The notes under the pieces are model-generated. The model saw only the letters and a list, made by a program, of their open reading frames with translations, was not told the DNA's origin and ran no database searches. Made by a program: the position numbers and the translations under genes. Shown one piece after another: positions 21,710 through 30,563 of a stretch of DNA of 54,516 bases (positions are counted from its first letter, which is position 1; each line of letters opens with the position of its first letter). The DNA is taken from contig CACJNL010000010.1 of NCBI GenBank assembly GCA_902594815.1, positions 1 through 54,516 on the forward strand, in the 5' to 3' direction. Source of the DNA: an uncultured Alphaproteobacteria bacterium. Its GTDB lineage: Bacteria; Pseudomonadota; Alphaproteobacteria; HIMB59; GCA-002718135.

Positions 21710-22337
21710 TATCTTTTCTCCAATCATCTGGATTAGATAGGAATTTTTTTAAGTTTTTTATATCATTTTCTTTATAAGAATTTTTCTTTTCTATGACCGA
21801 TATAATGTCTTTCCATGTACAAAGAGAATGAATATTAACATTTAATTTTGATAACACAGAGTTTTCTAAATTAAAGATATCGTAATAAAAGATTACAAAA
21901 ATATCATTTACTATTAATCCAGCTTTTCTCATAGCTTCAACAAATACAACTTTACTTCCCCCGTCAGTAGCCAAATCTTCAATTAAAATAGCCTTTTCTT
22001 TTTCTTTAAAATGTCCCTCGATTTGTTGGTTTTGACCAAATCCTTTTGGTTTTTTTCTTATATAAACCATTGGCTTTTTAATTTTTTCAGAAATTATAGC
22101 AGCATAAGGAATACCTGCGGTTTCACCTCCGGCGACTAAATCAAATTTAATTTTGTTTTTTTCAAAATAATTTAGAGCCTCATTCATAATGAATTCTCTT
22201 TCATCTAAAAATGAAATAATTTTACGACAATCTACATAAACAGGAGATTTCAAGCCTGAAGTTAGAGTAAAATGATTTTCAAAAGAAAATTTTACAGACT
22301 CTATGTCAATTAATTTTTCAGCTATTATTTCTGACAT
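21702..22337 (-). CDS. pyrE: Orotate phosphoribosyltransferase
   Basis: PyrE adds a phosphoribosyl group to orotate, giving OMP in pyrimidine synthesis. The 211-residue product has LTSGLKSPVYVDCR near the N-terminus, the GGETAGIPYAAIIS loop, the YIRKKPKGFG flexible loop and the PRPP-binding motif AILIEDLATDGGSK. Length is normal. The start follows directly on the stop of the universal stress protein gene with no gap, so this housekeeping gene appears to be read through from the sulfite-related genes upstream unless a promoter lies within the stress-protein gene. Confidence 0.94.
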   Translation of the reverse strand: MSEIIAEKLIDIESVKFSFENHFTLTSGLKSPVYVDCRKIISFLDEREFIMNEALNYFEKNKIKFDLVAGGETAGIPYAAIISEKIKKPMVYIRKKPKGFGQNQQIEGHFKEKEKAILIEDLATDGGSKVVFVEAMRKAGLIVNDIFVIFYYDIFNLENSVLSKLNVNIHSLCTWKDIISVIEKKNSYKENDIKNLKKFLSNPDDWRKDNA

Positions 22338-22811
22338 CTATGTTATTAAAGCAATATGATCTTTTGAAAAGTTGCCAGGAACAATCATAACAGGTACTCT
22401 CAGATTTGTTATTTCTTGACTAACCAAAGAGTTTATAATGACATTTGATTCTTTGCTCTTTGGATCAGAGTTTGCTGCTAAAACTAAGACGTTAATATTT
22501 TTTTCTTCATCAATAAGTTTTTTTAGTTCTGTGATGGTCTCTCCCTCTCGCACTGCTAATGCAGGCATTTCGCCTGTTTTTTCTTTAACATAACTCGCTG
22601 CTTTTTGGAGAATTTTTTCTGCTTCTTCCCTAGCTTCATTTTTCATTATTTCCGTTACACCTTGAGTTGTTAAAACATCTAAGGGCTCTATAAATGTCGC
22701 AATAATTATTTTACGACTTGTTTTTTTTGATCTGGCACATGCATATTCTAGAGCAATTTCCATCTCTGGTGACTCATCAGCAATAACTAATATATATCGA
22801 TTATCATTCAT
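22338..22811 (-). CDS. Universal stress protein (UspA family), degenerate ATP motif
   Basis: A 157-residue UspA-domain protein beginning YILVIADESPEMEIALEYAC and ending in VPVMIVPGN, with the family alternating strand/helix pattern. It matches the alphaproteobacterial USP type with a terminal PGN-x-x-x-DHI/EQI tail. The Gly-rich nucleotide motif (G-x2-G-x9-G-S/T) expected after the fourth strand is missing; the stretch reads AANSDPKSKESNVI instead, so ATP binding is doubtful. Its ATG overlaps the stop of the TIGR02186 gene by one base, suggesting coupled expression with that sulfite-linked membrane protein. Its partner and role are unknown. Confidence 0.85.
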   Translation of the reverse strand: MNDNRYILVIADESPEMEIALEYACARSKKTSRKIIIATFIEPLDVLTTQGVTEIMKNEAREEAEKILQKAASYVKEKTGEMPALAVREGETITELKKLIDEEKNINVLVLAANSDPKSKESNVIINSLVSQEITNLRVPVMIVPGNFSKDHIALIT

Positions 22812-23554
22812 TAAGACCTCCTAAATAATGTAGCGGCTAGAAAACCAGATAATATAGCAAATATGATTGCAAACAAACCATAAGCTGCAGCATTCTTGTG
22901 TGCAAAATCATATATCTGACTTCCAATCCCTGATTTTTTTAGAGTAATAATTTTTTCTTTTTTATTTAAAATAACATTATTTTTTATTTGATACACGTTA
23001 ACTAAGTACTCTCCTGGAATTGACTCAGCTGGAAAAAACACTCTTGTTTGAAAAAGTTTGTTCTCTATTTTTTCTACATTGTATTCCTTAAATAAGCTCT
23101 TATCTTTTTTTATTCTAACGAAGTTATTTTTCCAATCATCAAGAGAAATGTCTGAGATAAAATTTCTTTTTGATAGTTTATTTTCTAGCAATAAATCAAA
23201 ACTAAGCTCTTCTTTTATTATTGTGGACATAGGAAGAATATCTTTTAGATTTCCAGATGATGCTATAAAAAAAATACTAGGTATTTTGTTGTAAGTGATT
23301 TGCTTAGTGTTAAACCAAAAACCTAAAATTCTCTCTTTTTTTTGGATTAATGCATTTTTTTCAGGGCCTTTAATAGTTATAAGGGTGTCTTGGTCTTCAT
23401 ATAATATACCAAATATAATTATTTCTTTTCCATTGAAATCTGTTTCGATTTTAATATTATTTTCTGAAAGGTCAAAGTATGCTTCAGCTGAAACTATTTT
23501 AACGAAAAATGTTGTAACAAAAAATATGATTAATAGACACTTTTTGCTAATCAT
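22811..23554 (-). CDS. TIGR02186 family periplasmic/membrane protein
   Basis: About 247 residues. There is an N-terminal signal peptide (MISKKCLLIIFFVTTFFVKIVSAEA), a periplasmic domain with the family-like GPEKNALIQKKERILGFWFN and PSIFFIASSG segments, and one C-terminal membrane helix (about 218-242) ending in FRRS. I recognise these as the uncharacterised TIGR02186 family, which in alphaproteobacteria often occurs beside TauE/SafE exporters. I chose ATG 23554, one base past the soeC stop, because it gives a clean signal peptide; ATG 23575, which has more N-terminal residues inside soeC, is an alternative. Context (SoeABC, exporter) suggests a role in sulfite handling; this is inference. Confidence 0.78.
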   Translation of the reverse strand: MISKKCLLIIFFVTTFFVKIVSAEAYFDLSENNIKIETDFNGKEIIIFGILYEDQDTLITIKGPEKNALIQKKERILGFWFNTKQITYNKIPSIFFIASSGNLKDILPMSTIIKEELSFDLLLENKLSKRNFISDISLDDWKNNFVRIKKDKSLFKEYNVEKIENKLFQTRVFFPAESIPGEYLVNVYQIKNNVILNKKEKIITLKKSGIGSQIYDFAHKNAAAYGLFAIIFAILSGFLAATLFRRS

Positions 23555-23555
23555 T

Positions 23556-24497
23556 TTAAACTTTATTTTCTCCATAATATAAACTGACAACATGTTTTGC
23601 TTGGATAAAAAATAAGTATCTTTCAATCAGCATTCCAATTAGAGCAAAAACTAAAGTAATAAAAAAAGATAATTTTAATATAAAAGCATCGATTATTAGC
23701 GTTGCTTCTTGAACAATCATATAAATAGGTAAGATGCAAGAAAGAATGATAAAGCATAATCTTAAAAAATTTGCTTTTTCTTTTTTTATTTTATTAATCA
23801 TCTCAGTCGTTAAAAAATTTCTTCCAGTGTGAGGCCCTTCAAAAGACGATACCTTATTATCTTTTCCTAATCCAATGGCTGTGTTAATAGAGCTAGTGGA
23901 CTTAGTTCTAATGTGAAACCAATAAATAATTTTTAACATTAAGCATAAAGCTAAACTTAGTAGAGTAAATTGATATAAATGTTGAATTTCAGACTCGTAG
24001 AAACGTGTTAGGCAATAAATACTCAAAGAGCCAATAGATAGCCCATTAATTAAATAGATTGGAGTGACATACACATTGTTCCAAGCAGGTACAGTTTTTA
24101 AACTCGCATACATTTGCCCCGTACAGTAAATTGTAATCACAGACAAAATTGAAGCGCTATAAAGAAAATATTTAAATATATCCATTTCAAGAAACCATAA
24201 TAAATAAAATAACATTAGAGGTATGTATGTCAAAACTGCAGCCAAACCTTCTCTTGATAACCAAGAAGATCTCCATTGACTAAATGATCTCCATGCTCTT
24301 TCAGGATGACCTAAATGAAGAGTAGAGGATAATAGGCCGAGGGTGATAAATAAAAAACTAATTAAAATAAGTGATAATTTAAAACCATAATTAAAGTTTA
24401 TTTCTGCAATTAACGCTAAAAATGATAGACAAATAATTATTCCATAACCAGTACCTGACATGACAGTAAAAAAAATTATTGATTTACTTGGATGCAT
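23556..24497 (-). CDS. soeC: Membrane anchor subunit SoeC (DmsC/NrfD-like) of sulfite dehydrogenase
   Basis: A polytopic DmsC-type membrane anchor of about 313 residues with eight predicted helices and the family-typical segments HPSKSIIFFTVMSGTGYG (N-terminus) and STLHLGHPERAWRSFSQWRSSWLSREG. Such subunits bind quinone and pass electrons from the iron-sulfur subunit into the membrane pool. The frame is open to 24542, but ATG 24497 (MHPSKS) matches the family start and overlaps the soeB stop by 14 bases. As third gene of a molybdoenzyme-ferredoxin-anchor trio next to TauE it fits SoeC; a DMSO reductase anchor is the main alternative. Confidence 0.82.
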   Translation of the reverse strand: MHPSKSIIFFTVMSGTGYGIIICLSFLALIAEINFNYGFKLSLILISFLFITLGLLSSTLHLGHPERAWRSFSQWRSSWLSREGLAAVLTYIPLMLFYLLWFLEMDIFKYFLYSASILSVITIYCTGQMYASLKTVPAWNNVYVTPIYLINGLSIGSLSIYCLTRFYESEIQHLYQFTLLSLALCLMLKIIYWFHIRTKSTSSINTAIGLGKDNKVSSFEGPHTGRNFLTTEMINKIKKEKANFLRLCFIILSCILPIYMIVQEATLIIDAFILKLSFFITLVFALIGMLIERYLFFIQAKHVVSLYYGENKV

Positions 24498-25224
24498 CTT
24501 CAACAATTTCTTTCCAAGTATCAAAAGAAAAATCATTATCATTAGTTATGGAATTAAGTGCATCATTTTTAAATTGATTATTTTTTTCTCTTGGGGGTAA
24601 ATATTTATTTGTTGGCAAGCAATCTTGCTCAGGCATCAAATCATATCCATTTCTCTCTTCTACGAGTTTGAATATATCAGAGTTTTCATCACCTAAATCT
24701 CCAAAACTTCTGGCACCTGCTGGACATGTAGAAACACATGCTGGTACTCGATCACTTTCAGGGATATTTTCATTATAAATTTTATCTACACATAATGTAC
24801 ATTTTTTCATTATACCGGCCTCTTCATCATATTCTCTTGCACCGTAAGGGCAAGACCATGAACATAATTTACAACCTATGCATGTTTCAGGGTTTACTAG
24901 AACTATTCCATCTTCCTCTCTTTTGTATGAGGCGCCAGTTGGACATACTGTAACACAAGGAGCATCACTACAATGCAAGCAACTTTTAGGAAAATGAACT
25001 GTTTTACTTCCATTAATTTCAGACTCTACTTCAAAAGTATGAATTCTATTAAACCATACTCCAGTAGGATCATCTCCGTAAGGATCAATATCATGTAGAG
25101 GCGATGAATGACCTGAAGTATTCCATTCTTTACAATTTACTGCACAAGCATGACAGCCAACGCAAATATCTAAATCAATTACAAGTCCAAGTTTTTTATT
25201 TTGTTTTGCAGGTAAAGATGTCAT
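24484..25224 (-). CDS. soeB: Iron-sulfur subunit SoeB of sulfite dehydrogenase
   Basis: A 246-residue DmsB-like electron-transfer subunit. Cys clusters for four [4Fe-4S] centres are visible: CVGCHACAVNC near 22-32, CLHCSDAPCVTVCP, CIGCKLCSWSCPYGARE, and CTLCVD with PACVSTCPAGAR. The stretch RSFGDLGDENSD and the tail YDLMPEQ...NKYLPPR are typical of SoeB/DmsB-type subunits. It passes electrons from SoeA to SoeC. The ATG overlaps the soeA stop by four bases (ATGA) and the stop overlaps soeC, so all three are translationally coupled. No signal peptide, consistent with a cytoplasmic enzyme face. Confidence 0.87.
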   Translation of the reverse strand: MTSLPAKQNKKLGLVIDLDICVGCHACAVNCKEWNTSGHSSPLHDIDPYGDDPTGVWFNRIHTFEVESEINGSKTVHFPKSCLHCSDAPCVTVCPTGASYKREEDGIVLVNPETCIGCKLCSWSCPYGAREYDEEAGIMKKCTLCVDKIYNENIPESDRVPACVSTCPAGARSFGDLGDENSDIFKLVEERNGYDLMPEQDCLPTNKYLPPREKNNQFKNDALNSITNDNDFSFDTWKEIVEDASK

Positions 25225-28148
25225 TTTATGTTTTTACTATTTCCTATATATTCTTGATTTAAAGTTAAATTATTATCTTTAAATTCTTTTGTGAACTGTT
25301 TGCCATAATCACTAATATACATATTTTTTCGAGATTTATTTTTTATGGTGTCGAAATTAGGGTAAATTTTACCATCTATTTCTTCATCCTTACATTTGTA
25401 TATTTTTACTTTTAAATCGTACCACGCAGCCTGACCTGTAATAGGGTCTGAGTTTGATAACTGTGAATTTCTATTACCTTCATTAGGCAACACATCTGAA
25501 ATGAGATGATTTAATAAAAAACCCTTATTTGATTCAGGAGCTCCTGGACTTAAATTCCAAGCACCTTTTCTTTTTCCAATTGCATTCCATGTCCAAACAG
25601 TATTCTTGTTTACGCCTTTCATAACACGACATTGAACTTTTATTTTACTACTAAAGCTCTCTAGCCATACCCAATCTAGATTTTTGAGATTATTTTCTTG
25701 AGCTATGTACTCACTTATATAGAGATAATTAAGGTTAGTAATTTGTCTTAACCATGCATTTTGTGAACCCCATGAATGATACATATGAGGTGGTCTTTGA
25801 GTTACCGCATAAAGATCAAAACTTTTGCCCTTTTCTTTATTGATCTTTTCTTCAAATGGTTGATACCAGGTTGGTACAGGATTAAAATATTTTGCGATCC
25901 TATCTTTTAAATGATCAGGTGGAATTTTATCTCCATAACCTTCACCTGCGAGTTTAAATTTTTGCATTTCTTCACTATACATTTGTATAACAATAGGTTC
26001 TTTTTTATTTATCCATCCCATTTCATGAGCGAAATTTAAATAATGCTTATTTGTGAATTTATAATATTTTTGATTGTCATTAAATTCATGATTATGAAAA
26101 CATCCATTTTGAATATACTCTTCAAGTTGATTTTTATTTACTTCACCTTTCCCAAACTGATTTCCGTTTCCTCTCCAACCCGCCAAGGGTCCTATGCCAG
26201 GTTGTCTTTCGTGATTAACAATATAATCACTGTATCCATTTGGATATTTTGGCGACATATCTTCATTTACAAAACTTGGAAGTCCCAACCTTGCTCCAAG
26301 ATCAATTAGTACGTCCTGAAATGGTTTTACATCTCTTGTTGGCTCTATAATTGGTTGTCGAATTGCATCGGCTGCACTATCTGCAGAACTAATGGGCCTA
26401 TCCAAGAGAGATATACAATCCCATCTCTCTAAATATGTTGTATCAGGTAATACAAGGTCTGCATAAGGAACCGTTTCAGAATAATATGCATCACTATAAA
26501 TAATTTTAGGAATTTTATACTCTCCAGTTTCTTCGTCTTTGTCGGTTAATTTTTTAATTGTCTCCTCGGTATTCATTGATGAATTCCATGCCATATTTGC
26601 CATATACATAAAAAGAACATCAATTTTATATGGGTCACCCTTCCAAGCATTGTTAATGACCATATGCATTAAACCATGTGCAGATAATGGATTTTCCCAA
26701 CTGTATGCTTTATCAATTCTTAGTGGTTTTTCATCTTCATCGGTCAGAAGATCTTCAGGAGATGTTGGAAACCCTAATGGCATTCCTCCAATTGGAGTGT
26801 TAGGCTTTACTATTTTACCTGCAGGCTTTGGTCCAGGTACTACATGTTTTGGATACGGCGCTTTGTACCTAAACCCCCCTGGTACATCTATAGATCCAAT
26901 TAAAGTTTGAAGAATGTGAATTAATTTACATGTATTAAATCCATTCGAATGAGCAGAAATACCTCTCATAGCATGCATTGAAACTGGTCTTCCCTTAAAA
27001 GATGAGTGTTTTTTTCCATTATGATCTTCCCAATCAACTTTGATTTCTATTTCTTTTTCAAAAGCAGTTTCAGCTATTTCTGCAGCAATTTTTTTTATTA
27101 CTTTTGCATCAATATCAATTAGTTTGGAAATATTGTCTGGTTTGTATTTTGGATGTAAATATTCCTTTGATAAAAACTCAAAGGAAGGAATCACCTCAAC
27201 ATTATTATATTTATATTTTCCAAAAAAAGCAGAGTTTGTATTTTCTATATCAGAGGAAACAATTTTAGTATTTTTACAGTATACAACTGGAAGATTATTT
27301 TCATCTCTTGCAAATAAACCATGTTTTTTATTCCCAGGATTATTATAGACCAGCCAATTAGCATTCGTATATTTGCTTAAGTACTTCCAATCTACTTTAT
27401 TAGATTTTAATAACTCGTAAATTAAACTATGAACAAATAAACCATCAGTGCCTGGCCGTATACCTATCCACTCATCAGCAATAGCCGAATAGCCTGTCTT
27501 TACAGGATTCACAGAAACAAATTTACTATCAACCTTTGATTTTAATTTACCCAAACCCATTTTTATTGGGTTGGAGTCATGATCTTCAGCACATCCAAAT
27601 AAAATAAAATATTTAGTATGATCCCAATCGACCTCACCAAATTCCCAAAATGACCCTCCAATTGTATAAAGTCCTGCTGCTGCCATGTTAACAGAACAAA
27701 ATCCTCCGTGGGCAGCAAAATTGCAAGTTCCAAATTGATTAGCCCACCAACCAGTTAATGATTGGCTTTGATCTCTTCCAGTAAAAAAGGCAAGTTTTTT
27801 AGGATCTGTATTTCTAATATCAGATAACCAAGTTGTTGCTATTTGCATAGCTTCATCCCACTCAATTTCTTTAAATTCTCCCTTGCCTCTCTCACCAATT
27901 CTTAGAAGAGGTTTGGATAACTTAGCGGGAGAATTTTGCTGCATAATTCCCGCTGAGCCTTTTGCGCAAAGAACTCCTTTATTTGTAGGATGATTCTTGT
28001 TACCCTCAATGTATCGAATTTGATTATCTAACATGTGTACATCAATCCCACATCTGCAAGCACACATGTAACAGGTGGTTTGCTTTATTTCATCACTTAC
28101 TCGCGGTGAAGTTTTTACAATTTCTTTTTGATTTTTAAATGGATTCAT
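25221..28148 (-). CDS. soeA: Molybdopterin catalytic subunit SoeA, cytoplasmic sulfite dehydrogenase
   Basis: A 975-residue DMSO-reductase-family catalytic subunit. The N-terminal [4Fe-4S] site is C26-x2-C29-x3-C33 with C61. The molybdenum ligand is most likely the Cys of AAHGGFCSVN. There is no Tat signal, so it should be cytoplasmic. The stretches GRDQSQSLTGWWANQFGT, GGSFWEFGEVDWDHTK and CAEDHDSNPIKMGLGKLK resemble what I recall of SoeA, the molybdoprotein of sulfite oxidation in Allochromatium and roseobacters. It is followed by soeB and soeC and preceded by a TauE/SafE exporter (one-base overlap). Alternatives are a DMSO, polysulfide or other oxyanion reductase; exporter and TIGR02186 neighbours favour sulfite. 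Confidence 0.82.
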   Translation of the reverse strand: MNPFKNQKEIVKTSPRVSDEIKQTTCYMCACRCGIDVHMLDNQIRYIEGNKNHPTNKGVLCAKGSAGIMQQNSPAKLSKPLLRIGERGKGEFKEIEWDEAMQIATTWLSDIRNTDPKKLAFFTGRDQSQSLTGWWANQFGTCNFAAHGGFCSVNMAAAGLYTIGGSFWEFGEVDWDHTKYFILFGCAEDHDSNPIKMGLGKLKSKVDSKFVSVNPVKTGYSAIADEWIGIRPGTDGLFVHSLIYELLKSNKVDWKYLSKYTNANWLVYNNPGNKKHGLFARDENNLPVVYCKNTKIVSSDIENTNSAFFGKYKYNNVEVIPSFEFLSKEYLHPKYKPDNISKLIDIDAKVIKKIAAEIAETAFEKEIEIKVDWEDHNGKKHSSFKGRPVSMHAMRGISAHSNGFNTCKLIHILQTLIGSIDVPGGFRYKAPYPKHVVPGPKPAGKIVKPNTPIGGMPLGFPTSPEDLLTDEDEKPLRIDKAYSWENPLSAHGLMHMVINNAWKGDPYKIDVLFMYMANMAWNSSMNTEETIKKLTDKDEETGEYKIPKIIYSDAYYSETVPYADLVLPDTTYLERWDCISLLDRPISSADSAADAIRQPIIEPTRDVKPFQDVLIDLGARLGLPSFVNEDMSPKYPNGYSDYIVNHERQPGIGPLAGWRGNGNQFGKGEVNKNQLEEYIQNGCFHNHEFNDNQKYYKFTNKHYLNFAHEMGWINKKEPIVIQMYSEEMQKFKLAGEGYGDKIPPDHLKDRIAKYFNPVPTWYQPFEEKINKEKGKSFDLYAVTQRPPHMYHSWGSQNAWLRQITNLNYLYISEYIAQENNLKNLDWVWLESFSSKIKVQCRVMKGVNKNTVWTWNAIGKRKGAWNLSPGAPESNKGFLLNHLISDVLPNEGNRNSQLSNSDPITGQAAWYDLKVKIYKCKDEEIDGKIYPNFDTIKNKSRKNMYISDYGKQFTKEFKDNNLTLNQEYIGNSKNIK

Positions 28149-29062
28149 TAAATTAGTGATGTTGAAAATAAATCAGAAGGCGTAAGAATCAAATCTGTCA
28201 AAATTTTTGCACAAACAAGTAAAACTAAAATTGCTAGAATGCCTCGTAAATATTCGGCTTTTAGTTTTGTACCTATTCTAACACCTATTTGAGCTCCAAT
28301 AACACCACCAAGAATCATTAAAGCAGATAATACAATATCAACTGTTTGATTGAGATATGATTGAAAGAAAGTTGAGTTAGCTGTTACAAAAATGATTTGA
28401 AACAATGAAGTTCCTACAACAACATTTGTTGACATTCCTAATATGTAAACCATTGCAGGTATCATGATGAAACCTCCGCCTACACCCATCATTGCTGATA
28501 GAACACCAACAAAGAAACCAATCAAAATTGGGGGTATTGCAGATATGTATAATTTTGAGCGATGGAATCTTAGCTTAAAAGGAAGACCGTGTATCCAAGA
28601 GTGTTGATGAAGTTTTGTTCTAATTGCCGATGTTGTTCTATAGTTTTTAATAGTAGTTTTAGCACTCTCAAAAGCCATTGACATTCCAATAAAACCAAGA
28701 AAAATTATAAATAAAAACTGAATTACAATATCAATTTGTCCATAAGTCTTTAGTAGTTTAAATAAATTGACGCCTACAGTTGAGCCTACCAAACCCCCTG
28801 ATAATAGAAAAAAACCCATCTTGAAATCTACATTTTTTTTTCGCCAGTGTGCAATTACACCAGATACACTTGATGCCAATACGTGAGGAGCTTCAGATCC
28901 AACTGCTACAACTGGTGGTATGCCAAGAAATATTAATAGAGGAGTCATTAAAAACCCCCCACCGACTCCGAATAAGCCTGAAAGAGCTCCTACGAGCATA
29001 CCTATAAATACAATTAAGAAAATATTTATATTAATTTCAGCAATGGGAAGATAAATTGACAT
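28148..29062 (-). CDS. TauE/SafE family sulfite/organosulfonate exporter
   Basis: A 304-residue membrane protein with the two-repeat TauE/SafE architecture: GALSGLFGVGGGFLMTPLLIFLGIPP in the first half and GVLSAMMGVGGGFIMIPAMVYILGMS in the second, with about eight membrane helices and a basic cytoplasmic loop between halves. Members export sulfite or sulfoacetate, or take up small anions. It is upstream of and overlaps soeA by one base (TAATG), so exporter and sulfite dehydrogenase are probably made together; excess sulfite could be exported or oxidised. A 48-base gap separates it from mobA upstream. Confidence 0.88.
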   Translation of the reverse strand: MSIYLPIAEININIFLIVFIGMLVGALSGLFGVGGGFLMTPLLIFLGIPPVVAVGSEAPHVLASSVSGVIAHWRKKNVDFKMGFFLLSGGLVGSTVGVNLFKLLKTYGQIDIVIQFLFIIFLGFIGMSMAFESAKTTIKNYRTTSAIRTKLHQHSWIHGLPFKLRFHRSKLYISAIPPILIGFFVGVLSAMMGVGGGFIMIPAMVYILGMSTNVVVGTSLFQIIFVTANSTFFQSYLNQTVDIVLSALMILGGVIGAQIGVRIGTKLKAEYLRGILAILVLLVCAKILTDLILTPSDLFSTSLI

Positions 29063-29110
29063 TATTTCTAATATTAATTTATATTCTTATTATTAAGATT
29101 ATCCAGAAAA

Positions 29111-29734
29111 TTATTGAATTTTTAATGAGTTCTCAATTTTAGTTGCTTCCTCTAAATCAGATCTAGTATTAATATTAAAAAAATAATTTTCGTTCTCAAA
29201 ATTCAAAATTTCATAATTTTGCATATTTACCCAATTCATAATTTTTCTATCTTTTTTTTCAAGAAAATGACCGAGTCTATTTAGTAATGAAACATGCCAT
29301 AGACCTATGACTGGATGAATTTTATCAGCACTTTTAGCTAAAATTATCTTTGATTTTTCGTTAAAATCAGTTTCGAAGAATTTGTTGATTATTTTTTCAA
29401 ATAAAAAAGGAGTATCTGATGGAGTTGTAAGCACCCATTCAATATTTTTATTATTTTGCACCATCCATTTTATCGAGGAGTATATTCCCGCAAGTGGACC
29501 TTGAAAGTTTTCTGTTTGATCTTTAATTAAATTTAGACCTGTATCAAAAAAATCTTTTTCATCAGAATTTATATTTAATGCAATTTCAATATTTAAATTT
29601 TTAAAATTATCTAAAATTCTTTTTAAAAGAGAAGCATTATTAAATTTATGTAAAGTTTTAAAACCTCCTCCAAATCGTTTAGATTGTCCTCCTGCAAGAA
29701 TTACTAAATGTGTTTTCGATTTATCTATAATCAA
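29111..29734 (-). CDS. mobA: Molybdenum cofactor guanylyltransferase MobA
   Basis: MobA transfers GMP to molybdopterin to make the bis-MGD cofactor used by DMSO-reductase-family enzymes, such as the two encoded nearby. The 207-residue product has the nucleotide motif LAGGQSKRFGG (13-23), the Asp-containing DQTENFQGPLAGI, and TTPSDTPF. The start at 29734 overlaps the fdhD stop by 14 bases. Length is normal (about 190-210). Its presence beside fdhD and the Soe genes ties cofactor finishing to the enzymes that need it. Confidence 0.92.
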   Translation of the reverse strand: MIIDKSKTHLVILAGGQSKRFGGGFKTLHKFNNASLLKRILDNFKNLNIEIALNINSDEKDFFDTGLNLIKDQTENFQGPLAGIYSSIKWMVQNNKNIEWVLTTPSDTPFLFEKIINKFFETDFNEKSKIILAKSADKIHPVIGLWHVSLLNRLGHFLEKKDRKIMNWVNMQNYEILNFENENYFFNINTRSDLEEATKIENSLKIQ

Positions 29735-30539
29735 TTCTCTTCTCGCCTGATAATACTAAATATTTTTTACCCTTTGCTCTTCCAATGAGTGTAAGATTAG
29801 TTTTTTTTGCTAGCTCAACACCCCAAGATGTAAATCCAGATCTTGATATTAATATAGGAATTTTCATTTTTACAGTTTTAATAACCATTTCACTTGTTAA
29901 TCTTCCAGTTGTGTAAAATATTTTATTCGTTCCAGTGATTTTTTTTAAAAACATATATCCAGCAATTTTATCAACTGCATTATGACGCCCAACATCCTCC
30001 ATATAAATAATCGGATTGTTATTATGAATAATTGCACATCCATGAATAGCACCTGCTTCTAAATATAAACTTGGAGTTAAATTAATTTTCTTGGATATTT
30101 CATAAATCCATGAATGCATAATTTTCTTTTTTGATTTAATTTTAGTTTTTAAAATCTCATCATAAACATCACCAAAAACTGTACCAATAGCGCACCCACT
30201 CGTGGTAACTTTTCTTTTTAGTTTACTTTCATAATTAGTTTTTCTTAATGTTCTCACAACAACGACTTTTAATTCAGCGTCATAATCAACTTTTTTAATC
30301 TGATCGTTAAATTTTAACATATTTTGATTTAGTAAATATCCAACGGCAAGATACTTCGGGTGATCACCTACAGTCATAAGAGTTACAATTTCTTGATTAT
30401 TTAAATAGATTGTTAGATCTTTTTCGATAATAACCTTAGTTTTTATTCTTTTAAAACTTTCATCAAAACCAGTAATTTCTTCTGTAAGCTTCTTATCTTT
30501 GGGATTTGGAGCAACTAAATATTTAATTTTTTTCTTCAT
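29721..30539 (-). CDS. fdhD: Formate dehydrogenase accessory sulfurtransferase FdhD
   Basis: FdhD carries sulfur from a cysteine desulfurase to the molybdenum cofactor of formate dehydrogenase, which is needed for its activity. About 272 residues from ATG 30539; an upstream in-frame ATG at 30557 would add six. Family motifs: VGDHPKYLAVGYL, TTSGCAIGTVFGD (the sulfur-accepting Cys; this form has one Cys here where E. coli has CGVC), and EDVGRHNAVDKIAGYM. The formate dehydrogenase it should serve is 3-7 kb away on the opposite strand. The start lies only 24 bases from the start of the divergent permease gene. Confidence 0.94.
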   Translation of the reverse strand: MKKKIKYLVAPNPKDKKLTEEITGFDESFKRIKTKVIIEKDLTIYLNNQEIVTLMTVGDHPKYLAVGYLLNQNMLKFNDQIKKVDYDAELKVVVVRTLRKTNYESKLKRKVTTSGCAIGTVFGDVYDEILKTKIKSKKKIMHSWIYEISKKINLTPSLYLEAGAIHGCAIIHNNNPIIYMEDVGRHNAVDKIAGYMFLKKITGTNKIFYTTGRLTSEMVIKTVKMKIPILISRSGFTSWGVELAKKTNLTLIGRAKGKKYLVLSGEKRIDYR

Positions 30540-30563
30540 AATATATTCTGATAACAACTTTAT

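Noticed and set aside
25221-28148. Reading the large minus-strand molybdoenzyme as a second formate dehydrogenase because fdhD and mobA are upstream.
   Set aside because: It lacks the Cys/Sec-His formate dehydrogenase active-site pattern, has the FCSVN loop and a DmsC-type anchor, and sits with a sulfite-type exporter; the formate enzyme is the separate plus-strand fds pair.
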